NCBI RefSeq assembly: GCF_001613005.1
Contig: NZ_BDBN01000014.1
Coordinates: forward strand, 1-50,350
Direction of reading: 5' to 3'
From: Nocardia nova NBRC 15556
GTDB taxonomy: Bacteria; Actinomycetota; Actinomycetes; Mycobacteriales; Mycobacteriaceae
DNA length: 50,350 nt
In this document: one piece after another, positions 42,543 to 50,350 of the stretch
Numbering within the stretch: position 1 is the stretch's first letter
Layout: each line of letters opens with the position of its first letter
The notes under the pieces: generated by a model
What the model was told of the DNA's origin: nothing
What the model saw: the letters and a program-made list of their open reading frames with translations, nothing else
Database searches by the model: none
Position numbers and translations under genes: made by a program

Positions 42543-43904
42543 TCAGGCTCCGATCATGGCCTGGCCGCAGACGCGAACGATGTTGCCGTTCACCGCATTC
42601 GAGGCCGGGCTGGCGAAGTAGGCGATGGTCTCGGCGACGTCGACGGTCTGCCCACCCTGCAGCAGCGAGCTGAGCAGCCGGCCCGCCTCGCGGGTGCCGA
42701 CCGGAATGGCGGCGGTCATCGCGGTCTCGATGAAACCGGGGGCGACGGCGTTGATGGTGATGCCCTTCTCGGCCAGCTTGGGCGCCTCGGCGTTCACCAT
42801 GCCGATGACACCGGCCTTGGAGGCGCCGTAGTTGGTCTGGCCGCGGTTACCGGCGATACCGGCGATCGAGGACACGTCGATCACCCGGCCGCCCTCCTTC
42901 AGCGCACCCTTGGCCACCAGGCCCTCGGTAATGCGGTGCGGCGCGGCGAGATTGACGTTGAGCACGGCGTCCCAGCGGGCGGCGTCCATGTTCGCGAGCA
43001 GCTTGTCGCGGGTGATGCCGGCGTTGTGCACGATGATGTCGACGCCGCCGAAGCGCTCGGTGGCGAATTCGGCGATCTTGTCCGCGGCGTCGGCGGCGGT
43101 GACGTCGACCGCGAGCGCCGTGCCGCCGACCTTGTTGGCGGTCTGGGACAGCGCCTCACCGGCGGCCGGGATGTCGGCGACGATCACGGTGGCGCCGTCG
43201 CGGGCGAACACCTCGGCGATGGTGGCGCCGATACCGCGGGCGGCGCCGGTGACCACGGCGACCTTGCCGTCGAGCGGCTTGGTCCAGTCGATGCCGGCCG
43301 CGGCGTTGTCGTCCTTGCCGACCCGGAAGACCTGGCCGTCGACGAACGCCGACTTGGCCGAGAGGATGAAGCGCAGGGTCGACTCCAGACCCGTGGCGGC
43401 CGCGGCGGCCTCCGGGTGCAGGTAGACCAGGTTGGCGGTGGCGCCGCGCAGGAGTTCCTTACCCACGCTGCGGGAGAAACCCTCCAGCGCGCGCTGCGCG
43501 ATCTGCGCGTCGACGCTGCCCGCGAGTTCCGGCGTGGTGCCGACGACCAGCACGCGGCCGGAGGGGGCGATCGAGCGCATGGCCGGCTGGAAGAACTCGA
43601 ACAGCTGCGACAGTTCCTCCACGGTGCCGATGCCGGTGGCGTCGAACACCAGCGCGCCGAGCTTCACGCCCTGGGTGGGGGCGTCGACGAAGGTGTAGTC
43701 CGACAACAGGGTGCGCGCGGCGTCGGCGACGCGACCCTTACCGCCGAGCAGGACCGGGCCGGGCAACGCCGGCTCGCCCGGGGTGTAGCGGCGCAGCTTC
43801 TCCGGCTGCGGCAGGCCCAACTTGCCGGCCAGGAAGGCGCCGGGGGCGGAATTGACGAACGAACCGTAAAGGTTGGGAGCACCCTTGCTCTTGCTGGCTG
43901 CCAC
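42543..43904 (-). CDS. fabG4: 3-oxoacyl-[ACP]/CoA reductase, FabG4 type (high-molecular-weight FabG)
   Basis: 453 aa. Residues 1-210 are a non-catalytic Rossmann-like domain; the C-terminal SDR domain has [16 protein letters not shown], the catalytic YGASKAGV (Tyr/Lys) and [12 protein letters not shown]. Reduces 3-oxoacyl thioesters with NAD(P)H. The two-domain length fits M. tuberculosis FabG4 (Rv0242c). The start is GTG with GGAGAAGGTAGG upstream. It is divergent from fadA2 across an operator-containing 303-bp region. Confidence 0.92.
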   Translation of the reverse strand: MAASKSKGAPNLYGSFVNSAPGAFLAGKLGLPQPEKLRRYTPGEPALPGPVLLGGKGRVADAARTLLSDYTFVDAPTQGVKLGALVFDATGIGTVEELSQLFEFFQPAMRSIAPSGRVLVVGTTPELAGSVDAQIAQRALEGFSRSVGKELLRGATANLVYLHPEAAAAATGLESTLRFILSAKSAFVDGQVFRVGKDDNAAAGIDWTKPLDGKVAVVTGAARGIGATIAEVFARDGATVIVADIPAAGEALSQTANKVGGTALAVDVTAADAADKIAEFATERFGGVDIIVHNAGITRDKLLANMDAARWDAVLNVNLAAPHRITEGLVAKGALKEGGRVIDVSSIAGIAGNRGQTNYGASKAGVIGMVNAEAPKLAEKGITINAVAPGFIETAMTAAIPVGTREAGRLLSSLLQGGQTVDVAETIAYFASPASNAVNGNIVRVCGQAMIGA

Positions 43905-44021
43905 TGTTCCTACCTTCTCCTTGTGTCGAATGTGGACGATCTGGACGTCTGCCGTTTCCGTATTTCCCCACTACCCCGCGCGTTGTAGCCCACATCTCCG
44001 GGGTACGGTGTCGACAATTAA

Positions 44022-44037
44022 CTTACTCCAGAGTAAG
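44022..44037 (+). promoter_or_regulatory. Inverted repeat CTTAC-N6-GTAAG in the fabG4/fadA2 divergent promoter
   Basis: CTTACTCCAGAGTAAG. Arms extend to 9 bp (44020-44039, AACTTACTC and GAGTAAGTT around CA), the most perfect of the three sites. It lies 118 bp from the fabG4 start and 171 bp from fadA2, so one dimer could repress both. Confidence 0.7.
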
Positions 44038-44207
44038 TTTAATGTAAACCGACGGAATCGCCGGCAATACAGTCGGCCGGGTTACCGACTTCGTCCCCAA
44101 TATGCGGCATTCCCGGCTCCGGCCCCAGAAAACCCGACGAGACAGTGCCTACCCACCCGCCGGCTCCGCAAGCTCCGCCGGCCCGACCGTCCTCCAAGGA
44201 GACTCGA

Positions 44208-45563
44208 GTGACTACCAAAGCCCGTTCGGCGAAGACCGCACCATCGAGCAGCCGGGCCGACAAGGCCAAGCAGGCCAAACCCGTCGCCGTCCTCGGCGGT
44301 AATCGGATCCCGTTCGCGCGATCCGACGGCCGGTACGCCCGCGCCTCGAACCAGGACATGTTCACCTCCGCGCTGAACGGCCTGGTCAGCCGGTTCGGGC
44401 TGCAGGGCGAGCGGCTGGGCATGGTCGTCGGCGGCGCGGTGCTCAAGCGCGTCGGCGAGCACGGCATGGTCCGCGAGAGCGTGCTGGGCAGCGAACTGTC
44501 GCCCTACACCCCCGCCCACGATCTGCAGCTGGCCTGCGGCACGGGCCTGCAGTCGATCGTCACCGTCGGCGACGCCATCGCGCTGGGCCGGATCGAGGCC
44601 GGTATCGGCGGCGGTACCGACACCACCTCCGACGCGCCGATCGGCGTCAGCGAATCCATGCGCGAATGGATGCTCGACGCCAACCGGGCGCGCAACAACA
44701 AGGATTACGTCAAGCTCGTGGGCCGGCTGCGCCCGAGCATGGTCGGCATCGAGATCCCGCGCAACGCCGAGCCCCGCACCGGCCTGTCGATGGGTGAGCA
44801 CGCGGCGATCACCGCCAAGGAATTCGGCATCGCCCGCGAGGCGCAGGACGAACTGGCCTACCTCTCGCACAAGAACATGGCCGCCGCCTACGACCGCGGC
44901 TTCTTCGACGACCTGGTCACCCCCTTCCTGGGCCTGACCCGCGACGACAACCTGCGCCCGAACTCCTCGCTGGAGAAGCTGGCCACCCTGAAGCCGGTAT
45001 TCGGCAACAAGCTCGGCAATGGTGAAAAAGACCCGAGTGCCACCATGACCGCCGGCAACTCCACCCCGCTCACCGACGGCGCCTCCGCGGTGCTGCTGGG
45101 CAGCGAGGAGTGGGCCGACGAGCGCAACCTGAAGCCGCTGGCCTACCTCGTCGACAGCGAAGTCGCCGCGGTCGACTACGTCTGGGGTCCGGACGGCCTG
45201 CTGATGGCGCCGACCTACGCGGTGCCGCGCCTGCTCGCCCGCAACGGCCTCACCCTGCAGGATTTCGACTATTACGAGATCCACGAGGCGTTCGCCTCGG
45301 TCGTGCTGGCCACCCTGCAGGCGTGGGAATCCGACCAGTACTGCAAGGAGCGCCTGGGTCTGGACGGAGCCCTCGGTGCGATCGACCGCACCAAGCTCAA
45401 TGTCAACGGCTCCTCGCTGGCCGCCGGGCACCCGTTCGCCGCGACCGGTGGACGCATCGTCGCCCAGACCGCGAAGCAGTTGGCGGAGAAGGGTTCCGGA
45501 CGCGCGCTGATCTCCATCTGCGCCGCCGGCGGCCAGGGTGTGGTCGCGATCCTGGAGCGTTGA
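44208..45563 (+). CDS. fadA2: Acetyl-CoA acetyltransferase (thiolase), FadA2 type
   Basis: 451 aa. Thiolase: nucleophile Cys in LQLACGTGLQS, HEAFA motif (YYEIHEAFASVV), GHPFAATGGRI with catalytic His and the second Cys in ICAAGGQG. Cleaves 3-ketoacyl-CoA with CoA, or runs the reverse condensation. The start is GTG 44208 with AAGGAGA 8 bp upstream. Orthologue of Rv0243 by neighbourhood (divergent from fabG4-htdX). Ends near a bidirectional terminator. Confidence 0.92.
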   Translation: MTTKARSAKTAPSSSRADKAKQAKPVAVLGGNRIPFARSDGRYARASNQDMFTSALNGLVSRFGLQGERLGMVVGGAVLKRVGEHGMVRESVLGSELSPYTPAHDLQLACGTGLQSIVTVGDAIALGRIEAGIGGGTDTTSDAPIGVSESMREWMLDANRARNNKDYVKLVGRLRPSMVGIEIPRNAEPRTGLSMGEHAAITAKEFGIAREAQDELAYLSHKNMAAAYDRGFFDDLVTPFLGLTRDDNLRPNSSLEKLATLKPVFGNKLGNGEKDPSATMTAGNSTPLTDGASAVLLGSEEWADERNLKPLAYLVDSEVAAVDYVWGPDGLLMAPTYAVPRLLARNGLTLQDFDYYEIHEAFASVVLATLQAWESDQYCKERLGLDGALGAIDRTKLNVNGSSLAAGHPFAATGGRIVAQTAKQLAEKGSGRALISICAAGGQGVVAILER

Positions 45564-45602
45564 TCCGCGACTTCACTTCGGTGACATAGGAATTCGACAA
45601 CC

Positions 45603-45644
45603 GGGACAGCGCCGGTTCGGCTACGGCCGAACCGGTGCTGTCCC
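45603..45644 (+). terminator. Bidirectional hairpin terminator between fadA2 and the sigma factor gene
   Basis: Arms 45603-45620 and 45627-45644 pair over 18 bp with one G-T, loop CTACGG. The right arm lies in the last codons of the convergent sigma factor gene. Confidence 0.75.
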
Positions 45645-46643
45645 GTATTCGGGCAGCACGGTGACAGTCAGCGCGGCGAGTCGCTCGGAATCGGCGACGA
45701 CGTCGTAGGCGGTGACCCGGTCGCCGCGCACGGTGACGAGCAGGACCGCGGCGAGACGCCCGGCCGGGGCGACGACGACACCGACCGCGCCGTCGATCAG
45801 CGCCACACCCGCGACCTGGGAACGGTTGCGCAGCAAGACGGTTTCCTCGGCCACGGCGGCGGCGCCGCGCACGACCGCCGCGATGCCGGGCGGCAGAACC
45901 GCCGGGTCCGCGGTGCGCACGACATCGGGCGCGAGGACCGCGAGCAGGGCACCGAGGTCGCCTGCCCGTGCCGCCGACAGAAATGCGGTGACCACCTCAC
46001 GATGACGGGCGAGCTCGGCCGGGGGCGTCGAGCTGTCGCCCCGCACCCGCTGCCGGGCGCGACTGGCCAGCTTCTTCGTCGTCGCCGTGGTCCGGCCCAC
46101 GATCGGGGCGATATCGCCGAACGGGACGGCGAACATATCGTGCAGTACGAAGGCGACGCGCTCGTCCGGGCTCAGCGCGTGCAACACCACCAGCATCGCG
46201 CGGCCGACCGAATCGGCCAGTAGCGCTTCGGGTTCGGGTTCTGTGAAGGCTCCGGACCGAGAGCCGGCCTCGGTGCCGGCGGAGTCGAGCGCGGCGGATC
46301 GGTCCACGGGGTCGACGAACTCTTCCCGCCGGGCGGTCCGGGAACGCAACTGGTCCAGACAGATTCGCGAGACGACGGTGGTGAGCCACGCCGCGAGATT
46401 GTCGATCCCGAGCCCGTCCACCGCACTCCCGTCCACCGCACGCCCCTTCACCGCAGACCCGTCCGCAACACCTCGCTCACCGCGCGTCGTCTCGGTCGCG
46501 CTCGCGGCCCGATCGAGGCGCAGCCAGGCTTCCTGCACCGCGTCCTCGGCCTCGTGCAGCGAGCCCAGCATGCGGTAGGCGATATCGCGCAGCAGGTCGC
46601 GGTGTCGTTCGAAGCGCCGCGCCAGCTCGTCCCGATCGCGCAC
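45621..46643 (-). CDS. ECF41/SigJ-like sigma factor with SnoaL-like C-terminal domain
   Basis: 340 aa. Region 2 is DIAYRMLGSLHEAEDAVQEA, and AAWLTTVVSRICLDQLRSR closes it; region 4 is LSPDERVAFVLHDMFAVPF and TTKKLASRARQRV. A SnoaL-type domain follows (FLSAARAGDLGALLAVLAPDV) and regulates the factor in ECF41 proteins, replacing an anti-sigma. Between the region-2 blocks lies an extra stretch at about 48-79 with pentads such as GSAVDG and GRAVDG, encoded by about four 15-bp repeats (46414-46473). The start is GTG. A DoxX gene is divergent, a known ECF41 neighbour. Gene targets cannot be read here. Confidence 0.88.
   Translation of the reverse strand: MRDRDELARRFERHRDLLRDIAYRMLGSLHEAEDAVQEAWLRLDRAASATETTRGERGVADGSAVKGRAVDGSAVDGLGIDNLAAWLTTVVSRICLDQLRSRTARREEFVDPVDRSAALDSAGTEAGSRSGAFTEPEPEALLADSVGRAMLVVLHALSPDERVAFVLHDMFAVPFGDIAPIVGRTTATTKKLASRARQRVRGDSSTPPAELARHREVVTAFLSAARAGDLGALLAVLAPDVVRTADPAVLPPGIAAVVRGAAAVAEETVLLRNRSQVAGVALIDGAVGVVVAPAGRLAAVLLVTVRGDRVTAYDVVADSERLAALTVTVLPEYGTAPVRP
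46414..46473 (-). repeat. 15-bp imperfect tandem repeat in the sigma-factor gene
   Basis: Units CCGTCCACCGCACTC, CCGTCCACCGCACGC, CCCTTCACCGCAGAC and a decayed fourth. They code for the xAVxG pentads inserted within sigma region 2. Confidence 0.7.
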
Positions 46644-46711
46644 CGGTCACCTTTCTCGGTCGCCGCACGTCGAACTCGATGTGGGACGGATTCGCCCTGT
46701 TCGCCCGCGCA

Positions 46712-46726
46712 GTGGGCTCGGCCCAC
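46712..46726 (+). promoter_or_regulatory. Inverted repeat GTGGGC-TCG-GCCCAC in sigma factor/DoxX divergent region
   Basis: Perfect 6-bp arms, 47 bp before the DoxX-family start. Could be an operator or a leader hairpin. No clear ECF41 promoter was seen. Confidence 0.35.
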
Positions 46727-46772
46727 ACCTTCACCATCGCAGATCAGGGCGCCGAACGAGCAGGAGGGTGTC

Positions 46773-47120
46773 ATGCACACCGCATACGTGACCGTCACGA
46801 TCGTCGCCGCCGTGGTCGTCTTCGGGGCGACCGTCGTCGACATCGTCAACCCGGACTGGGTGCGCGGAAATATGCGCAGCTACGGGGTGCCGGACTGGGC
46901 GTTGATGCCGTTGGCGGCGATCAAGGCCGCGGGTGCGCTCGGGTTGCTGGTCGGCCTGGCGATCCCGGCGATCGGCATCGCCGCGGCCGTCGGCCTCGTG
47001 CTGTATTTCGTCGGCGCGGTGATCACCATCGTGCGGGCGCGCTGGTACGCGCATCTGCCGTATCCGATGCCGTGCCTGGTCCTGGCACTCGCCGTCGCCT
47101 GCCTGTTCCCGATCGCCTGA
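46773..47120 (+). CDS. DoxX-family small membrane protein
   Basis: 115 aa with four hydrophobic helices, PDWALMPLAAIKAAGALGLL and a conserved Arg-rich turn (VRARWYAHLPYP) as in DoxX-like (PF13564) proteins. Thought to be quinone- or redox-linked membrane proteins. ATG 46773 has GGAGG upstream; earlier in-frame codons belong to the divergent promoter. DoxX genes are frequent partners and targets of ECF41 sigma factors. Confidence 0.82.
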   Translation: MHTAYVTVTIVAAVVVFGATVVDIVNPDWVRGNMRSYGVPDWALMPLAAIKAAGALGLLVGLAIPAIGIAAAVGLVLYFVGAVITIVRARWYAHLPYPMPCLVLALAVACLFPIA

Positions 47121-47323
47121 ACCGGCCGGGCGTTCTACCGTAAAATCTCGTGTCGTACGGGCAACACGTCGCCGATCGATGTGGTGCCCGAACGCTTCTT
47201 CACTGAGCTCGACGTGACGGTTGCTGCCGCGTGCAGTGTCAGCGCGGCGCAGAGTAGGCCGGATCGACATCCTGGGCGGACACCGCCGAGGCGATCCGGC
47301 CACGATCAGCGAGGAACCGTGGA

Positions 47324-48604
47324 ATGGCACGATATTTGCTGGCCGCGAGTCCCATACCCGGTCATGTTCTGCCGCTGGCCACCGTCGCGGGCGAACTTCG
47401 GCGGCGCGGGCACCGAGTCCGATTGCTCACCGGAGCTCGATTTCGCGAATTCGCGATCGAACACGGCGTGCCGGCGGCGGAATTACCGCGCGCGGCCGAT
47501 GTTCGTCCCGTGGCTTCGAGAGCGGGCCGCGGGCTCGGCCGGCGTCTGCGGATCGGCCGGGCGGAACTGAGTTCGATCTTTCTCGCGCCCCTCACGGCCC
47601 AGTACACAGCGCTGTCCTCCGAGCTGGCCCGCGGGCATTTCGACGCCGTGCTGGTGGATTCGATGTTCAGCGGTGCGATACCCCTGCTCGTGTCCGATGC
47701 TCCCCGACCGCCGGTCCTGGTGTGCGGAGTCGGACCGCTCACGCTCTCCAGCGCCGATTGCCCGCCGTTCGGTGTGGGATGGCAGCCACGGGCCGGGCGC
47801 GACTACACGCGGATGAATCGTTTCGTGCACCACGTACTGTTCCGCCCGTCGCAGGCGAGGTTGAATGCGATTCTTGCCGAACTCGGCATGCCGCCGGCCC
47901 CGGTCTTCCTGCTCGATTGGCCGATCCTGGCCGACCGGATACTGCAGTTCACCGTCCCCGGTTTCGAATACCCTCGGCGCGATCTTCCGTCCTCGGTGGT
48001 GTTCACCGGACCGATTCCGGCGTCGGCGGACGGGTTCGAGGCGTCCCCCGACTGGAAGTCCGTCGGTGACCACCGCCGGGTCGTACACCTCACCCAGGGC
48101 ACCTGGGACAATGGCGATCCCGATCAGCTGCTCCGGCCCGCGCTGGCAGCGCTGGCGCGGCGCCCGGATCTGGTCGTCGTGGTCAGCACCGGCGGGAAGG
48201 ACGCGAGCCTGGGCCCGCTGCCCGCGCATATTCACGTGCGTGATTTCGTTCCGTACGCAGAGTTGCTGCCGCATGTCGACCTCGTGATCACCAACGGCGG
48301 TTACGGCGGGGTGCACCATGCGTTGCGTCACGGCATCCCGGTGATCGTCGCGGGTGGCACCGCGGACAAGCCGGAAGTCGCCGCGCGCGTGGCCTATACC
48401 GGCGCGGGCATCGATCTCGGTGGCGCCGCGCCCGCACCGGCCGCGGTCGCGGCGGCGGTGGACCGCGTTTTCGGCGACACCGGCTATCGCGTGGCGGCGC
48501 GTCGATTGGCGAGGGAAATCGCACAGCACAAGCCCTTCGACACCATCGAGTCCGTACTCGCGGACACGACCACGGGTGTGCGGCCCCGAGGGGAGGCGTT
48601 GTGA
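47324..48604 (+). CDS. MGT-type glycosyltransferase, probably carotenoid glycosyltransferase
   Basis: 426 aa, GT1 fold. SPIPGHVLPLATVAGELRRRGH starts the acceptor domain. VVHLTQGTWDNGD, HVRDFVPYAELLPHVDLVITNGGYGGVHHAL and GIPVIVAGGTADKPEVAARV are the nucleotide-sugar donor motif. It transfers a hexose from a UDP-sugar. The stop overlaps the crtB GTG by 4 bp and the next genes make carotenoid rings, so a carotenoid (CrtX-like) or its precursor is the likely acceptor. ATG with GAGGAA upstream. Substrate by context only. Confidence 0.8.
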   Translation: MARYLLAASPIPGHVLPLATVAGELRRRGHRVRLLTGARFREFAIEHGVPAAELPRAADVRPVASRAGRGLGRRLRIGRAELSSIFLAPLTAQYTALSSELARGHFDAVLVDSMFSGAIPLLVSDAPRPPVLVCGVGPLTLSSADCPPFGVGWQPRAGRDYTRMNRFVHHVLFRPSQARLNAILAELGMPPAPVFLLDWPILADRILQFTVPGFEYPRRDLPSSVVFTGPIPASADGFEASPDWKSVGDHRRVVHLTQGTWDNGDPDQLLRPALAALARRPDLVVVVSTGGKDASLGPLPAHIHVRDFVPYAELLPHVDLVITNGGYGGVHHALRHGIPVIVAGGTADKPEVAARVAYTGAGIDLGGAAPAPAAVAAAVDRVFGDTGYRVAARRLAREIAQHKPFDTIESVLADTTTGVRPRGEAL

Positions 48605-49554
48605 CCCGCACCGAACTCGAGGCGGCCGGCATCACCGATCCGCGACTGCGTGACTCGTACCGATATTGCCGATCTCTCAACGCTCGCCACGGCAAGACGT
48701 TCTTCCTGGCAACCAGATTGCTCGCGCCCGATCAGCGCCCCGCCGTGCACGCGCTGTACGGATTCGCCCGCCGCGTCGACGACATACTCGACGAATTCGA
48801 TCCGGCCTGGACCGTTCACCGCCGCGAGGCGCGTTTGACGCAGTTGGCAGCGCAACTCGAGGCCGGTGACGGCGATGCCGATCCGGTGCTGGCCGCGGTA
48901 TTGGATACCGCCGAACGGCATCACATCCGCGCCGAACTGTTCCAGGCCTTCCTGGCATCCATGCGCCTCGATCTGACAGTCACCGACTACCCGGACCGGA
49001 AGGCGCTCGACCGCTATATCTACGGGTCGGCGGAGGTGATCGGGCTGCAACTGCTGCCGATACTGGGGACCGTCGGCCCCGCGCCGGCAGCCGAGCCATA
49101 TGCCGCCGCCTTGGGAAAGGCCTTCCAGCTCACCAACTTTCTGCGCGATGTCGACGAGGATCTGGCGCGCGGCCGGATCTACCTGCCCGCGGACGAGCTG
49201 GCGGCGCACGGCGTCGACCGCGATCTGCTGATGTGGTGCCGGAAACAACGGCACAGCGATTCCCGGGTGCGTGACGCGCTGGCCGAGCAACATGCCCGCA
49301 CCCGGGAGATATATGCCTACGCTCGGGACGGGATCGAACTCCTGGCACCCCGTTCCCGCCCGTGCGTGGCGACGGCTCTACAGCTCTATTCGGAGATTCT
49401 GGATCGCATCGAACGCGGCGGGTTCGAAGTCTTCGGGCAGCGCGCCACCGTCGGCAAGCTTCGCCGGGCGTATGTCGGTGCCACCGGTCTGGCGCACGCG
49501 CAGTGGGCCCGCCGCCGGCCGGAACGCGGACACAGGATCAACGAACGACGGTAG
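48601..49554 (+). CDS. crtB: Phytoene synthase
   Basis: 317 aa. Head-to-head condensation of two geranylgeranyl-PP to phytoene. The first Asp-rich motif is RRVDDILDEFD, the second NFLRDVDEDLARGRIYLP; the substrate contacts LYGFARR and LTNFLRDVDED agree with squalene/phytoene synthases. GTG start overlaps the glycosyltransferase stop (GTGA). The lycopene cyclase subunits follow. Phytoene desaturase (crtI) and crtE are not in the window, so they must lie downstream or elsewhere. Confidence 0.92.
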   Translation: MTRTELEAAGITDPRLRDSYRYCRSLNARHGKTFFLATRLLAPDQRPAVHALYGFARRVDDILDEFDPAWTVHRREARLTQLAAQLEAGDGDADPVLAAVLDTAERHHIRAELFQAFLASMRLDLTVTDYPDRKALDRYIYGSAEVIGLQLLPILGTVGPAPAAEPYAAALGKAFQLTNFLRDVDEDLARGRIYLPADELAAHGVDRDLLMWCRKQRHSDSRVRDALAEQHARTREIYAYARDGIELLAPRSRPCVATALQLYSEILDRIERGGFEVFGQRATVGKLRRAYVGATGLAHAQWARRRPERGHRINERR

Positions 49555-49562
49555 GAGTCGGC

Positions 49563-49907
49563 ATGGCGCATTGGCATTACCTGTTCCTCCTCATGGCCTG
49601 TCTGGCGCTGACCGCGCCATTGGAATGCTTCGGCCGCGGCGTGTATCGCCGGCCACGATTACTGGCGGCCGCGCTGATACCGCCCGCTCTGCTCTTCCTG
49701 ACCTGGGATCTGCTCGCGATCGCCGGTGGCGTATGGAGTTTCGACAGCCGTTACCTGGTCGGCATCACCCTGCCGGGCTCGATACCGCTCGAGGAAGTGC
49801 TGTTCTTCCTGGTTGTTCCGATCTGCGGGCTCTTCACCTTCGTCGCCGTCGAAGCGCTGCTCGGCAGCGAACGAGGCCGGCGCCCGGCACTGCGAGGCAG
49901 ACGATGA
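49563..49907 (+). CDS. crtYc: Lycopene cyclase subunit CrtYc (heterodimeric type)
   Basis: 114 aa with three hydrophobic helices. WHYLFLLMACLALTAPLE, LLFLTWDLLAIAGGVWSFD and SIPLEEVLFFLVVPICGLF match the actinobacterial CrtYc/CrtYe subunit, with conserved acidic PLEE. With CrtYd it cyclises lycopene ends in the membrane. 8 bp after crtB; its end overlaps the next ATG (ATGA). Confidence 0.9.
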   Translation: MAHWHYLFLLMACLALTAPLECFGRGVYRRPRLLAAALIPPALLFLTWDLLAIAGGVWSFDSRYLVGITLPGSIPLEEVLFFLVVPICGLFTFVAVEALLGSERGRRPALRGRR

Positions 49908-50236
49908 GCGTCGGAATATTCGCGTACACCGTGCCCGCTGTGGCGGCGGTGCCGGCGGTGTGGGTCGCCGAATGGACCGTGCTGCGCACCGGATTGCTGC
50001 GGCGCCCCGCCTACTGGATATCGATGGTCATCGTGCTCGGCTTCCAGATACCGGTCGACGGGTGGTTGACGAAGCTCAGCGCGCCGATCGTGCTGTACAA
50101 CCCGGACCACATACTCGGGATCCGGTTTCCCTGGGATATCCCGGTGGAGGACTTCTTCTTCGGATTCGCCCTGGTCACAGCGGTATTGCTCTGCTGGGAG
50201 CGGGCGCGGCAACGGCAGGAGGGATCGCCGTCATGA
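49904..50236 (+). CDS. crtYd: Lycopene cyclase subunit CrtYd (heterodimeric type)
   Basis: 110 aa, three hydrophobic helices. GFQIPVDGWLTKLSAPIVLY, then PDHILGIRFPWDIPVEDFFFGF, where the acidic PVEDF is the typical cyclase motif. Pairs with CrtYc. Starts within the crtYc stop and overlaps the next start by 4 bp, giving one tightly coupled operon. Whether beta or epsilon rings form is not visible. Confidence 0.88.
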   Translation: MSVGIFAYTVPAVAAVPAVWVAEWTVLRTGLLRRPAYWISMVIVLGFQIPVDGWLTKLSAPIVLYNPDHILGIRFPWDIPVEDFFFGFALVTAVLLCWERARQRQEGSPS

Positions 50237-50350
50237 GAACCCGGTCGGCTCACGACGGGCTGGGGCGGGATCCGCGGCGGGTCCGGCTCCCGGCCGCGCC
50301 GGGACGAATGGATGTCGGCGCGGGCGGGCAGCCGCGACCACGAGTGGCGG
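50233..50350 (+). CDS. Start of the next gene of the carotenoid operon, cut by window edge
   Basis: ATG 50233 overlaps the crtYd stop (ATGA). The 39 residues to the edge begin MRTRSAHDGLGRDPRRVRL and are Arg/Pro/Gly-rich with no motif to name the product. The coupling is the main evidence that it is real. Candidates by usual gene order are a prenyltransferase, desaturase or modifying enzyme. Confidence 0.45.
   Translation, partial: MRTRSAHDGLGRDPRRVRLPAAPGRMDVGAGGQPRPRVA

Noticed and set aside
47121..47323. Possible -10 box (TAAAAT) before the carotenoid operon
   Set aside because: A single AT-rich hexamer with no matching -35 or conservation evidence is not enough to call a promoter.

Overview
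The window reads as chromosome of a high-GC actinobacterium of the order Mycobacteriales, most likely Nocardia or a close relative. The evidence is strong G/C third-position bias, many GTG/TTG starts, an F420-type oxidoreductase, a SigK/RskA pair beside an MPT83-type fasciclin lipoprotein, and mycobacterial-type genes (dcd, gabD1, lpqI, htdX-fabG4-fadA2, fadE5). I saw no insertion sequence, prophage or CRISPR array. Coding density is high. The taxon is an inference from gene content, not a computed placement.

Layout. 1-13.6 kb: end of an NCS1-like permease; dcd; a SigK regulon (fasciclin lipoprotein, sigK-rskA, molybdopterin oxidoreductase) with two matching candidate SigK promoters; gabD1 and a quinone-oxidoreductase-like gene; an F420-type oxidoreductase; an exported protein of unknown function; cysteine dioxygenase plus rhodanese; a MetE-like protein. 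13.6-19.2 kb: a 614-bp spacer with an AT-rich core, then four co-directional genes: flavin-dependent halogenase, DUF98/chorismate-lyase-like enzyme, cation/proton antiporter and a P450 with degenerate motifs. This looks like a small halogenated-aromatic cassette. 19.3-25.6 kb: tRNA-Gly(CCC), a cysteine-less IscA-like protein, two crotonases, an alpha/beta hydrolase, a DUF4185 exported protein, a methyltransferase and an exported pentapeptide-repeat protein. 25.7-29.8 kb: a minus-strand operon of sulfatase, HAD hydrolase, formylglycine-generating enzyme and alpha/beta hydrolase.

30-37.5 kb: fadE5, a second DUF4185 gene, 6-phosphogluconate dehydrogenase, and a minus-strand chain of exported protein, two identical 23-codon micro-ORFs, lipase-like protein and 30-aa peptide. 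The two micro-ORFs are a 71-bp tandem repeat whose length keeps a TGATG stop/start overlap at each junction. 37.5-45.6 kb: lpqI, a TetR regulator, a DUF5685 protein with an extremely Cys-rich tail, htdX-fabG4 and divergent fadA2. 45.6-47.1 kb: an ECF41/SigJ-like sigma factor divergent to a DoxX-family gene. 47.3 kb to the end: a carotenoid operon (glycosyltransferase, crtB, crtYc, crtYd, next gene cut by the window edge).

How they fit together. An inverted repeat of form TTAC-N6-GTAA lies before tetR, in the fabG4/fadA2 divergent promoter and before fadE5. This suggests one TetR-controlled fatty-acid regulon split across about 14 kb. The sulfatase and FGE form a self-contained enzyme plus activator unit. 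The halogenase cassette, the micro-ORF chain and the Cys-rich DUF5685 protein are the least explained parts.
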